Positions 1 through 6,097 of a DNA stretch of 9,327 bases are shown in pieces (the stretch's first letter is position 1; each line of letters starts with the position of its first letter). The stretch is from Pseudomonadota bacterium (GTDB taxonomy: Bacteria; Pseudomonadota; Alphaproteobacteria; Rhizobiales; Beijerinckiaceae). The notes under the pieces are model-generated. The model worked only from the letters and a program-made list of their open reading frames with translations, did not search any database and was not told the DNA's origin. Both the position numbers and the translations under genes were made by a program. Location: positions 1 through 9,327 of the forward strand of contig JAGTAM010000452.1 of NCBI GenBank assembly GCA_023422485.1, in the 5' to 3' direction.

Positions 1-359
1 AGGCTGTGGCGCCGAGCGAGAATGGCGAGCGCCTCCAGCGTCGCGGCCCAGGCGGGCGGGCAGGCGGTCCATGCCTCCGCGAGGAGCACCGGTGGACGCG
101 GGCGCACCGCTGCCGGAGGAAGGGCAAGGCCGATGCGGCGCTTGCCGTCCCTCGGCGGCAGCGGCAGGCCGACGGGCACCCGCCCACTATCTTCCCCCGG
201 ATGCGCCCGGCGCAGGATGACCGGCCGCCCGTCCGCCGCCCACGCCGCGACGTGTGGCACCCCCGCGAGATCGGCTCGCTCAGCGAGAGCCGCAGTCCAG
301 GCGCCCGGCTCGACGTCGAGCAGGTCGTGGCGCCGATAGGCTTCAGCCAAAGGCCGCAT
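1..359 (-). CDS. mdcG: Malonate decarboxylase holo-[ACP] synthase MdcG, 5' part (cut by left edge)
   Basis: Reading the minus strand from the ATG at 359 gives 119 codons without a stop, open at the left edge. MdcG transfers the 2'-(5''-triphosphoribosyl)-3'-dephospho-CoA group onto the serine of the carrier protein MdcC, making the holo-protein. Family-like motifs are RHDLLDV (residues 10-16), PVILRRAHPG (46-55), VPVGLPLPP (61-69) and GKRRIGLAL (72-80). Known MdcG proteins are roughly 200 residues, so a little over half is here, and the catalytic acidic residues expected in the C-terminal half are not visible. The start codon overlaps the end of mdcE by 17 nt, with an AGGTGG ribosome site just upstream, which suggests translational coupling. 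The assignment rests on these motifs and the operon position. Confidence 0.85.
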   Translation of the reverse strand, partial: MRPLAEAYRRHDLLDVEPGAWTAALAERADLAGVPHVAAWAADGRPVILRRAHPGEDSGRVPVGLPLPPRDGKRRIGLALPPAAVRPRPPVLLAEAWTACPPAWAATLEALAILARRHS

Positions 360-1059
360 CCCGGACCACCTGCGCGGCGATCGCCTCGGCCACGGGACGC
401 CCGCCGCGCTCGCGCCCGAGCCGGTCGCGAACGTCCTCGGCGGGCATGGCATCGATCACCGCGGCGATCTGATCCGCCAGGGGCCGCTCCGGGTCGAGCA
501 CGGCCTGCACGGCGCCCGTGCGCACCATGTTGTCGAGGCCCGGCGCGAAGACCGGCGTGTCCTTGGCCATCGCTTCCAGCCGGTCGAGGGGCAGCTTCGT
601 CACGCGCGCCACGGAGGGCAGGTCCATCACGCTGGGATTCGCTCCCGGCAGCCCGACGAGCACGCGGGTCGCGAGCGCCGTGGCGATGAAGGCACCCGCC
701 GCCGAGTGGCCATAGATCAGCCCGACGGTCGGATGACCTTTCGCATCGGCGAGCAGCAGCGTCTTGGCGAGATGGGCGAGGTACTCATTAAGGCCGAGCA
801 GCTCGTCGCGCCGGCTCATGCGCTGGCTGTCGGAATCGATCGCGACGAGGATCGGCGTGCCCCCGCCCCGGCGCACCACGTCGAGGACGTCGCCGGCGAG
901 CCGACAGGCGCCGTCGACGCCGAGCGCGGTGTCGCCGTCGATGCCGATCACCGCGAGCCGGCCGTCCCGAAACGGACCCTCGCCGCTGACGAGTCCCTCC
1001 TCGACGCTGACGGAATGACTTTCGGGAAACAGCGAGGCCAGGATCTCAGCGAGCGTCAT
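343..1059 (-). CDS. mdcE: Malonate decarboxylase gamma subunit MdcE (carboxytransferase half)
   Basis: 238 residues, ATG start at 1059. With MdcD it forms the carboxytransferase-like heterodimer that decarboxylates malonyl-S-ACP to acetyl-S-ACP in the cytoplasm. Visible features typical of the family are LAVIGIDGDTALGVDG (35-50), the AIDSDSQRMSRRDELLGLNEYLAHLAKTLLLA stretch at 73-104, IYGHSAAGAF (115-124) that would form an oxyanion-type loop of the crotonase fold, and PSVMDLPSVARVTKLPLDRL (142-161). It is somewhat shorter than the roughly 265-residue Klebsiella protein as I recall it. The start overlaps the end of mdcD by 14 nt and the end overlaps mdcG by 17 nt, so it sits in a tightly coupled operon. 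No key region looks missing. Confidence 0.93.
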   Translation of the reverse strand: MTLAEILASLFPESHSVSVEEGLVSGEGPFRDGRLAVIGIDGDTALGVDGACRLAGDVLDVVRRGGGTPILVAIDSDSQRMSRRDELLGLNEYLAHLAKTLLLADAKGHPTVGLIYGHSAAGAFIATALATRVLVGLPGANPSVMDLPSVARVTKLPLDRLEAMAKDTPVFAPGLDNMVRTGAVQAVLDPERPLADQIAAVIDAMPAEDVRDRLGRERGGRPVAEAIAAQVVRDAAFG

Positions 1060-1978
1060 GGGTCGTCTCTCCGAGATTGGCGAGAAGGGCGTCGAAGTCG
1101 GCCGTGGTCAGCGACGGCACCGCCTCCGGATCGTTGACGCCGAGGCGTGCCCAGATCTCGGTGGCGTCGCGGCAATCGCCGAAGCGGGCGAGGCGGTCCT
1201 CCAGCCGCTTCTGCTCGGCCTCCAGCGTGGCGAGGTCGAAGGCCGGGGCGCGGGCGATGGCGTCGAGGGCCGCCCGCCGGAAGCCTTCGACCGTGTCGTC
1301 GGCATAGGCGTCGGCGCCCCCCGTGAGACGGCGGTGCTTGCCGCCCATGGTGCGCCAGACCAGGGCGCGGTCGCGGGAGTCGAACTCCTCTGCGCCCTTG
1401 TTGGTCTCGATCACCTCCGGCCCCGAGACGGAGATGCGTCCGCCCTCGGACACGACGAGCCGCGAGCAGGTGCCGGCGATCAGTCCGCCGCCGCCATAGG
1501 CTCCGGCTCGGCCGCCGATCAGTCCGATGACCGGCACGCCGGCCGACCGCACCTGCGTGATCGCGCGCATCACCTCGGCGATGGCGGTCTCGCCAGCATT
1601 GGCCTCCTGCAAACGCACGCCGCCGGTGTCGAACAGGATCAGCACGGCTGCGGGCTTCAGCGTCAGAGCGGCGCGCAGCAGGCCGACGAGCTTGGCGCCA
1701 TGGACCTCGCCGAAGGCGCCGCCCATGAATCGGCCTTCCTGCGCGGCCAAGAGGATGGCGCGGCCGTCGAGGCGGCCCGAGCCGACGATCATGCCGTCGT
1801 CGAAGGCGCGCGGCAGGTCGAACAGTGGCAGGTGCGGGCTCATCCGGCGCTGCTCGGGGCCGATGACCTCGCGGAAACTGCCGGCATCGAGAAGGCCGTC
1901 GATGCGGGCGCGGGCGCTGGCCTCGTACCAACTGGTCGCCCAGCCTCTTGCGGCGGTGTCGATGATCCGATCGCCCAT
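1046..1978 (-). CDS. mdcD: Malonate decarboxylase beta subunit MdcD (carboxytransferase half)
   Basis: 310 residues from the ATG at 1978. It pairs with MdcE to decarboxylate malonyl-S-ACP. Crotonase/carboxytransferase-fold motifs are GRFMGGAFGEVHGAKLVGLL (82-101), LFDTGGVRLQEANAGE (115-130), GLIGGRAGAYGGGGLIAGT (152-170) and RISVSGPEVIE (181-191); the glycine-rich stretches would hold the thioester carbonyl. The reading frame stays open further upstream, but 1978 is chosen because it lies 2 nt after the mdcC stop, has a strong GGAGGT ribosome site inside the mdcC end, and begins at the family-like N-terminus. The C-terminal part (about 245-310) is an extra charged helical stretch, making the protein a little longer than the enterobacterial one. 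It overlaps mdcE by 14 nt. Confidence 0.94.
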   Translation of the reverse strand: MGDRIIDTAARGWATSWYEASARARIDGLLDAGSFREVIGPEQRRMSPHLPLFDLPRAFDDGMIVGSGRLDGRAILLAAQEGRFMGGAFGEVHGAKLVGLLRAALTLKPAAVLILFDTGGVRLQEANAGETAIAEVMRAITQVRSAGVPVIGLIGGRAGAYGGGGLIAGTCSRLVVSEGGRISVSGPEVIETNKGAEEFDSRDRALVWRTMGGKHRRLTGGADAYADDTVEGFRRAALDAIARAPAFDLATLEAEQKRLEDRLARFGDCRDATEIWARLGVNDPEAVPSLTTADFDALLANLGETTHDAR

Positions 1979-1980
1979 CG

Positions 1981-2289
1981 TCAGACCTCCATCAGCCGGG
2001 CGCCCTGAAGGAGGCGCAGGGACACGGTGTCGGGGCGCGCACCGCCATCGTTGATCGTGATGCGCAGGCCGCCGGGCTGGGTACGGGCGACGAAGTCGGC
2101 GACCACTGCCGCCCAGACCTCGCCGTAGCCGCGGATCGGCGTCTCGATCTCGACCGTGCATTCGGTCGGGTCCAGCGCGCGTTCCAGGAGCACTTCCAGG
2201 TTGCCGGAGGCGACGACGCCGGTGATGGCCTGCGCTTTCGCGCCGGGCAGGGCGCGGGACGTGGCGTGTCGGAAGCTGAGCTTTTCCAT
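1981..2289 (-). CDS. mdcC: Malonate decarboxylase acyl carrier protein MdcC (delta subunit)
   Basis: 102 residues, ATG at 2289. This is the small acyl carrier of the decarboxylase; its prosthetic group carries the acetyl/malonyl thioester between MdcA and MdcD/E. Family signatures are SFRHATSRALPG (5-16), the attachment segment VVASGNLEVLLE (25-36), and the C-terminal VSLRLLQGARLMEV. By analogy with Klebsiella MdcC, Ser28 in ASGN is the expected attachment site for phosphoribosyl-dephospho-CoA; this is inferred from alignment by eye. The gene starts 7 nt after the mdcA stop, whose TGA forms part of a TGAGG ribosome site, and ends 2 nt before mdcD. Its position directly after mdcA, without mdcB between, departs from the usual mdcABCDE order. 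Confidence 0.92.
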   Translation of the reverse strand: MEKLSFRHATSRALPGAKAQAITGVVASGNLEVLLERALDPTECTVEIETPIRGYGEVWAAVVADFVARTQPGGLRITINDGGARPDTVSLRLLQGARLMEV

Positions 2290-2296
2290 CGCGGCC

Positions 2297-3943
2297 TCAC
2301 CAGTTCCGGAACTTGGCCGGCGGCTCGTAGAGCCCTCCGGACCAGTGCACGAGATCCTTGATCGACTTCGCCGCGAGGAGAGAGCGGTCGGCGTCGAGAG
2401 GTTCGATGCCGAGATCCTCAGGGCGGCGCACGATGCCGCGCTGGCGCAGCCGCTCGACCATGGCCCGGTCGCGCCCGCGGCCGATCTCGGTGTAGCCGGC
2501 GACCCCACGGATCGCCTGCTCGCGCTCGTCGGCGGTGCGGCACAGGAGGAGGTTGGCGATGCCCTCCTCTGTGACGATGTGGGTGACATCGTCGGCGTAG
2601 ACCATGACCGGAGCCAGTTCGAGGCCGATCTTCTTCGCGAGTTCGAGCGCGTCGAGTTGCTCGACGAAAGTCGGCACCAGCCCTTCTCCGAAGGTCTCGA
2701 CGATCTGAACCACGAGCTTGCGCCCGCGCATCAGGGCGGGATCGCCTGTCACCTGCGCCTCGCGGCCCGCCTTCATCCAGGTGTCGGAGGGGTGGCGCCG
2801 CCCGTGCGGATCCGAGCCCATATTGGGCGCGCCGCCGAAGCCCGCCACGCGGTTCTGCGTCACCGTCGAGGAGTGGCCGGAAAGGTCGATCTGCAGGGTC
2901 GAGCCGATGAACAGATCGCAGGCGTAAAGCCCCGCCGTCTGGCAGAAGGCGCGGTTCGAGCGGAGCGAACCGTCAGCGCCGGTGAAGAAGATGTCGGACC
3001 GCTCGCGGATGTAGCGGTCCATGCCGACTTCCGAGCCGAAGCAGTGGACTTGGCGGACCCAGCCCGATTCGATCGCCGGGATCAGCGTCGGGTGCGGGTT
3101 GAGCGCCCAATGGGTGGCGATCTGGCCCTTCAGTCCGAGACGCTCTGCGTAGGTCGGCAGCAGCAATTCGATCGCCGCAGTGCCGAAGCCGATGCCGTGG
3201 TTGAGCCGGCGGATCCCGTACTCGGCATAGATCCCCTTGATCGCCATCATGGCCATCAGAATCTGGGTCTCGGTCATTGCCGCCGGATCGCGGGTGAACA
3301 GCGGCTCGACGTAGAACGGCTTGTCGGCCTCGACCACGAAGTCGATCCGGTCGCTGGGGATGTCGACGCGGGGCACCCGCTCGACGATTTCGTTGACCTG
3401 CGCCACCACGACGCCGTTCTTGAAGGCGGTCGCCTCCACGACGGTCGGCGTGTCCTCGGTGTTCGGCCCGGTATAGAGGTTGCCGTCCCGGTCGGCCGAG
3501 ACGCCGGCGATCAGCGCCACGTTCGGAGTGAGATCGACGAAGTAGCGGGCGAACAGCTCGAGATAGGTGTGCACCGCCCCGAGCTCGATCTGACCGCCAT
3601 AGAGCATGCGGGCGATGCGCCCGCCCTGCGGCCCGGAATAGGAATAGTCGAGCCGCCGCGCGATTCCCTGCTCGAAGATGTCGAGATGTTCGGGGAGCAC
3701 GATGCCGGACTGAACCATGTGCAGGTCGTGGACGCGAGCCGGGTCGCACTGGCTGAGGGCGCGCGCGAGGCAATCCGCCTGCTTCTGGTTGTCGCCTTCC
3801 AGGCAGATCCGGTCGCCGGGGCGAAGGATCGCCTCCAGCAGAGCGACCACTCCCGAGGCCGCCACGACCTTGCCCGCGGCATGGGCGCGGCCTGCCTCGA
3901 TCCGCGAATCGCGGGCATCCCGCTCCCGACGCCAGCCGCTCAT
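2297..3943 (-). CDS. mdcA: Malonate decarboxylase alpha subunit MdcA (acetyl-S-ACP:malonate ACP transferase)
   Basis: 548 residues, close to the roughly 550 of known MdcA proteins. It is a CoA-transferase-like enzyme that exchanges the acetyl group on the MdcC thiol for malonate, releasing acetate. Seen in the sequence: RPGDRICLEGDNQKQADCLA (41-60), SYSGPQGGRIARMLYGGQIE (101-120), DGNLYTGPNTEDTPTVVEAT (153-172), the diagnostic AGFGGAPNMGSDPHGRRHP (368-386), and VTEEGIANLLL (457-467), a conserved glutamate/glycine stretch typical of CoA-transferases. The frame opens 11 codons earlier at a TTG, but the ATG at 3943 is preferred because AGGGAG lies 8 nt upstream of it. It is the first gene of the mdc operon; the promoter is expected in 3944-4100. 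mdcC follows after 7 nt. Confidence 0.96.
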   Translation of the reverse strand: MSGWRRERDARDSRIEAGRAHAAGKVVAASGVVALLEAILRPGDRICLEGDNQKQADCLARALSQCDPARVHDLHMVQSGIVLPEHLDIFEQGIARRLDYSYSGPQGGRIARMLYGGQIELGAVHTYLELFARYFVDLTPNVALIAGVSADRDGNLYTGPNTEDTPTVVEATAFKNGVVVAQVNEIVERVPRVDIPSDRIDFVVEADKPFYVEPLFTRDPAAMTETQILMAMMAIKGIYAEYGIRRLNHGIGFGTAAIELLLPTYAERLGLKGQIATHWALNPHPTLIPAIESGWVRQVHCFGSEVGMDRYIRERSDIFFTGADGSLRSNRAFCQTAGLYACDLFIGSTLQIDLSGHSSTVTQNRVAGFGGAPNMGSDPHGRRHPSDTWMKAGREAQVTGDPALMRGRKLVVQIVETFGEGLVPTFVEQLDALELAKKIGLELAPVMVYADDVTHIVTEEGIANLLLCRTADEREQAIRGVAGYTEIGRGRDRAMVERLRQRGIVRRPEDLGIEPLDADRSLLAAKSIKDLVHWSGGLYEPPAKFRNW

Positions 3944-4002
3944 CCGGTCCGCTCCCTGTGATGGCTCACGGCGCAAACGCCCTCAGGTTCGAAGACCGGC
4001 GG

Positions 4003-4073
4003 CGTATGCCCCGCTGCGCTTAGGCCCGACGTTCGTATGCCCATTTGCGCCGAAGTCAATTTCTTGCATACGA
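4003..4073. promoter_or_regulatory. Candidate operator cluster: three CGTATGC heptamers
   Basis: CGTATGCCC occurs at 4003-4011 and again at 4034-4042; the inverse GCATACGA lies at 4066-4073. The latter two form an 8-bp inverted repeat TCGTATGC/GCATACGA (4033-4040 and 4066-4073). Heptamer spacing is 31 and 32 bp, about three helical turns each. The middle copy overlaps the candidate mdcA -10 and the third lies just upstream of its -35. The segment TCTTGCATACGATA (4062-4075) resembles, from memory, the MatR operator TCTTGTATACACGA of Rhizobium trifolii at 10 of 14 positions. These are likely sites for the adjacent GntR protein. Confidence 0.5.
4032..4059 (-). promoter_or_regulatory. Candidate promoter of the mdc operon
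   Basis: On the minus strand TTGACT (4059-4054) matches the -35 consensus in five of six bases. It is followed after 16 nt by TACGAA (4037-4032), a weak -10. Transcription would begin near 4025, giving an mdcA leader of about 80 nt. The weak -10 fits an activated or repressed alphaproteobacterial promoter, but the call is by eye only. Confidence 0.4.
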
Positions 4074-4128
4074 TATCCCTGTCGAAACTCGCGGTGAAAT
4101 ACGCGAGCTTGAGCTTTGAATGCCGGTG

Positions 4129-4146
4129 CATGCAGATGCCTGCATG
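4129..4146. repeat. Perfect 7-bp inverted repeat, candidate operator
   Basis: CATGCAG (4129-4135), ATGC, CTGCATG (4140-4146) form a perfect dyad with a 4-nt centre, about 150 nt upstream of the regulator start. It differs from the CGTATGC heptamers, so it may bind a different protein or serve regulator autocontrol. The function is inferred only from symmetry and position. Confidence 0.4.
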
Positions 4147-4295
4147 AGGCCTTCGGCCATGTTTAGGCTCAACCCGGCCCATGGCGCATTGACCGCGACC
4201 GCCCGCACCGGCATCGGCTGCGTCGCCGGCCGGTCGCCGCTATGCGGGCTCGTGCGGGCGCTGGTAGGATGATGCGGATGGGGGAGGGCGGCGCG

Positions 4296-4964
4296 ATGGA
4301 CAGCATGGCCGAGGGGCGTGGCCTGCTTTCCGACCAGATCCGCAACGCCTTGACGGACGAGATCGCCTCCGGCGTCCTCGCGGCGGGCATCGCGTTGGAC
4401 GAGCAGGATCTCGCCGACCGCTTCGGCGCCTCGCGCACCCCTGTCCGCGAGGCTCTGCGCCAGCTCGCCTCAAGCGGCCTGGTCGAGATGCGGCCGCGGC
4501 GCGGCGTCGTCGTCACCCGCATGACGCCTGAGCGGATCATGGAGATGTTCGAGACGACCGCCGAGTTCGAGGCGCTCTGCGTGCGCCTCGCCACCTACCG
4601 GATGACGCCACTCGAACTCAGCGCGCTGATGGACCTGCACGAGCAATCGGCCGAGCCGGTGGCGGCGCAGGATTACGACACCTACGACGCCCTCAACCGC
4701 GCCTTCCACGAGACGCTCTACCGGGCGACCCATAACGGCTTCATGGCCGAGCAGGCCTTGTCGATCCGTTCGCGCCTGTCGGCCTTCCGCCGGACGCAGT
4801 TGCGGCAGGGCGAACGCATCCTGCGCTCCCGCACCGAACACGGCGAGATCCTCCAGGCGATCGCCGAGGGCGACGGCGACGCAGCGGCGCGGCGCATGCG
4901 CGCCCACATGCTCAACGCGGCGAGCGCGCTGGGCCGCTACGTCGCCGAACATGCGAGCGACTGA
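4296..4964 (+). CDS. GntR-family regulator, FCD (FadR-type) subfamily, probable malonate regulator
   Basis: 222 residues from the ATG at 4296. This start is chosen because GGAGG lies 8 nt upstream; ATGs at 4242, 4269 and 4278 in the same frame lack well-placed ribosome sites. The N-terminal winged helix-turn-helix (about 10-75) shows LSDQIRNALTDEIASGVL, LDEQDLADRFGASRTPVREA and LVEMRPRRGVVV, classic for GntR. The C-terminal FCD domain (about 80-215) has likely metal/ligand residues at Asn134 (an Asp in many relatives), His138 in NRAFHETL, His182 in EHGEI and His204 in MRAHML. It is divergent from mdcA, so I infer that it controls the mdc operon in response to malonate or a derivative, like Rhizobium MatR. 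The ligand and sign of control cannot be read from the sequence. Confidence 0.9.
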   Translation: MDSMAEGRGLLSDQIRNALTDEIASGVLAAGIALDEQDLADRFGASRTPVREALRQLASSGLVEMRPRRGVVVTRMTPERIMEMFETTAEFEALCVRLATYRMTPLELSALMDLHEQSAEPVAAQDYDTYDALNRAFHETLYRATHNGFMAEQALSIRSRLSAFRRTQLRQGERILRSRTEHGEILQAIAEGDGDAAARRMRAHMLNAASALGRYVAEHASD

Positions 4965-4990
4965 GATCACCCGGTGAGCCTGCGCGGTTT

Positions 4991-5023
4991 GCGCGCGGGC
5001 CGAAACAGTTGGGCCCGTCGCGC
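4991..5023 (+). terminator. GC-rich hairpin between regulator and SDR gene
   Basis: GCGCG-CGGGCC (4991-5001) pairs with GGCCCG-T-CGCGC (5012-5023): 11 base pairs, one bulged T at 5018 and a 10-nt loop. It lies 26 nt after the regulator stop and 50 nt before the SDR start. No T-run follows (the next bases are GTACCCCC), so it is not a classical intrinsic terminator; it may stop, pause or protect the regulator transcript, or act in the SDR leader. Confidence 0.45.
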
Positions 5024-5072
5024 GTACCCCCTTCGCGATCGCATCGAAGCGACAGGACAGGAGCGGGACGGG

Positions 5073-6071
5073 ATGGGACACAAGCCTCTGCGCGAGCAGG
5101 TCATCGTCGTCACCGGAGCGTCCAGCGGGATCGGTCTCGCAACCGCCCGCATGGCCGCCCGCCATGGCGCCCGGGTCGTCCTCGCCGCCCGGAGCGAGGC
5201 GACTTTGGCCGAGGTCGCCGCCGAACTCGAACCGCGCGCCACCCACGTCGTCGCGGATGTCGGCCGGCGCGAGGATGTCCAGGCAATCGCCGACCATGCG
5301 CTTGCCACCTTCGGCGGCTTCGACACCTGGGTGAACGTCGCCGGCCTGACCGTCTACGGGCCGCTGCGCGAGATCACGGCCGAGGACCACGAGCGGCTGA
5401 TCCGCACCAATTTTTGGGGCACGGTCTACGGTTCGCTCATCGCCGCGGAGCACTTACGCGACCGCGGCGGCGCCATCATCAACGTCGGCAGCATCGCCTC
5501 CGATCTCGCCTTCCCGTTCCAGGGACTCTACGCCGCCTCGAAACACGCCGTGAAAGGCTTCACCGACACGCTGCGGATGGAATTGCGGGCGGAAGGCGCC
5601 CCGGTCTCGGTGACGCTGGTGAAGCCCGCCTCGATCGACACGCCGCTGCCGAACCGGGCGCGCAACTACATGGACCGCGAGCCGACGCTGCCGCCGCCGA
5701 TCTATCCGCCGCAGGAGGTCGCCAACGCGATCCTGCACGCCGCCGTTCACCCGCAGCGCGACATCTTCGTGGGCGGTGGCGGCAAGCTCTTCGTGATGGG
5801 CAAGGAATTCGCGCCGGGAGCCTACGACGAACTCGCCCCGGCAATCATCGCCCTGCAGAAGCGGTCGGAGCCGCCGCGCAACCCGGAGGGCGCGTTGCAC
5901 CGGCCTGACGGCGCCGGTCGGGAGCGGGGCGACCCGCCGGTCTACGTCATGCGCACGAGCGCCTACACCCGCGCGACCCTGCACCCGCTCGCCACCGCCG
6001 GGCTGGCGGCCGGGCTGGCGGCCACGGCTGCCCTGGTCCTCAGCGGACGCCATACGGGCCGTCGGACCTGA
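5073..6071 (+). CDS. Short-chain dehydrogenase/reductase (SDR) with C-terminal membrane segment
   Basis: 332 residues from the ATG at 5073, which has AGGAG 9 nt upstream; a GTG at 4974 in frame has no such support and its added residues do not look like SDR. The classical SDR parts are all present: TGASSGIG (14-21) for nucleotide binding, NVAG (88-91, a variant of NNAG), and catalytic Asn113, Ser140, Tyr153 and Lys157 (YAASK). Arg40 after the second strand (LAARSE) suggests NADP(H) preference. Beyond the usual 250-residue core there is a proline-rich linker (about 265-290) and a hydrophobic alanine/leucine segment (about 306-324) ending in RHTGRRT, which looks like a tail anchor with a positive cytoplasmic end. 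The substrate cannot be told from sequence. It converges with the DUF2252 gene, with 26 nt between stops. Confidence 0.9.
   Translation: MGHKPLREQVIVVTGASSGIGLATARMAARHGARVVLAARSEATLAEVAAELEPRATHVVADVGRREDVQAIADHALATFGGFDTWVNVAGLTVYGPLREITAEDHERLIRTNFWGTVYGSLIAAEHLRDRGGAIINVGSIASDLAFPFQGLYAASKHAVKGFTDTLRMELRAEGAPVSVTLVKPASIDTPLPNRARNYMDREPTLPPPIYPPQEVANAILHAAVHPQRDIFVGGGGKLFVMGKEFAPGAYDELAPAIIALQKRSEPPRNPEGALHRPDGAGRERGDPPVYVMRTSAYTRATLHPLATAGLAAGLAATAALVLSGRHTGRRT
6000..6023 (+). repeat. Perfect 12-bp tandem duplication inside the SDR membrane segment
   Basis: GGGCTGGCGGCC occurs twice back to back (6000-6011, 6012-6023), in frame, encoding GLAA-GLAA (residues 310-317) of the predicted C-terminal membrane helix. 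It looks like a slippage duplication that lengthens the helix by about one turn. Confidence 0.85.
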
Positions 6072-6097
6072 GGGAATGACCCGTTTGTCAGCAGGTG

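Larger units (their letters stand above)
3944..4295. promoter_or_regulatory. Divergent control region between mdcA and the GntR regulator gene
   Basis: This 352-nt stretch holds no credible gene. It separates the minus-strand mdc operon from the plus-strand regulator, the usual layout for a regulator that controls its neighbour. Its middle (about 4050-4120) is more AT-rich than the flanking genes. Within it lie a candidate mdcA promoter, three CGTATGC-type heptamers, and an inverted repeat CATGCAG/CTGCATG, listed separately. No convincing -35/-10 pair was found for the regulator gene itself. Confidence 0.8.

Noticed and set aside
1058..2008. 316-codon plus-strand frame opposite mdcD
   Set aside because: Shadow of mdcD; no recognisable domain and no ribosome site logic.
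2156..3961. 601-codon open frame on the plus strand opposite mdcA, longer than mdcA itself
   Set aside because: Its product is arginine/histidine/aspartate-rich low-complexity sequence typical of the antisense of a GC-rich gene, with no family motif; mdcA on the other strand is unmistakable.
3940..4182. 80-codon minus-strand frame across the mdc/regulator gap
   Set aside because: It runs through the promoter region, overlaps the mdcA start, and has no ribosome site or motif.
4470..5453. 327-codon minus-strand frame opposite the regulator and SDR genes
   Set aside because: It spans two clearly coding genes and their gap, and its composition is that of an antisense shadow.
6054..6084. Possible bidirectional terminator between SDR and DUF2252 genes (ACGGG/CCCGT)
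   Set aside because: Only 5 bp with a 21-nt loop and no T-run of note; too weak to call.
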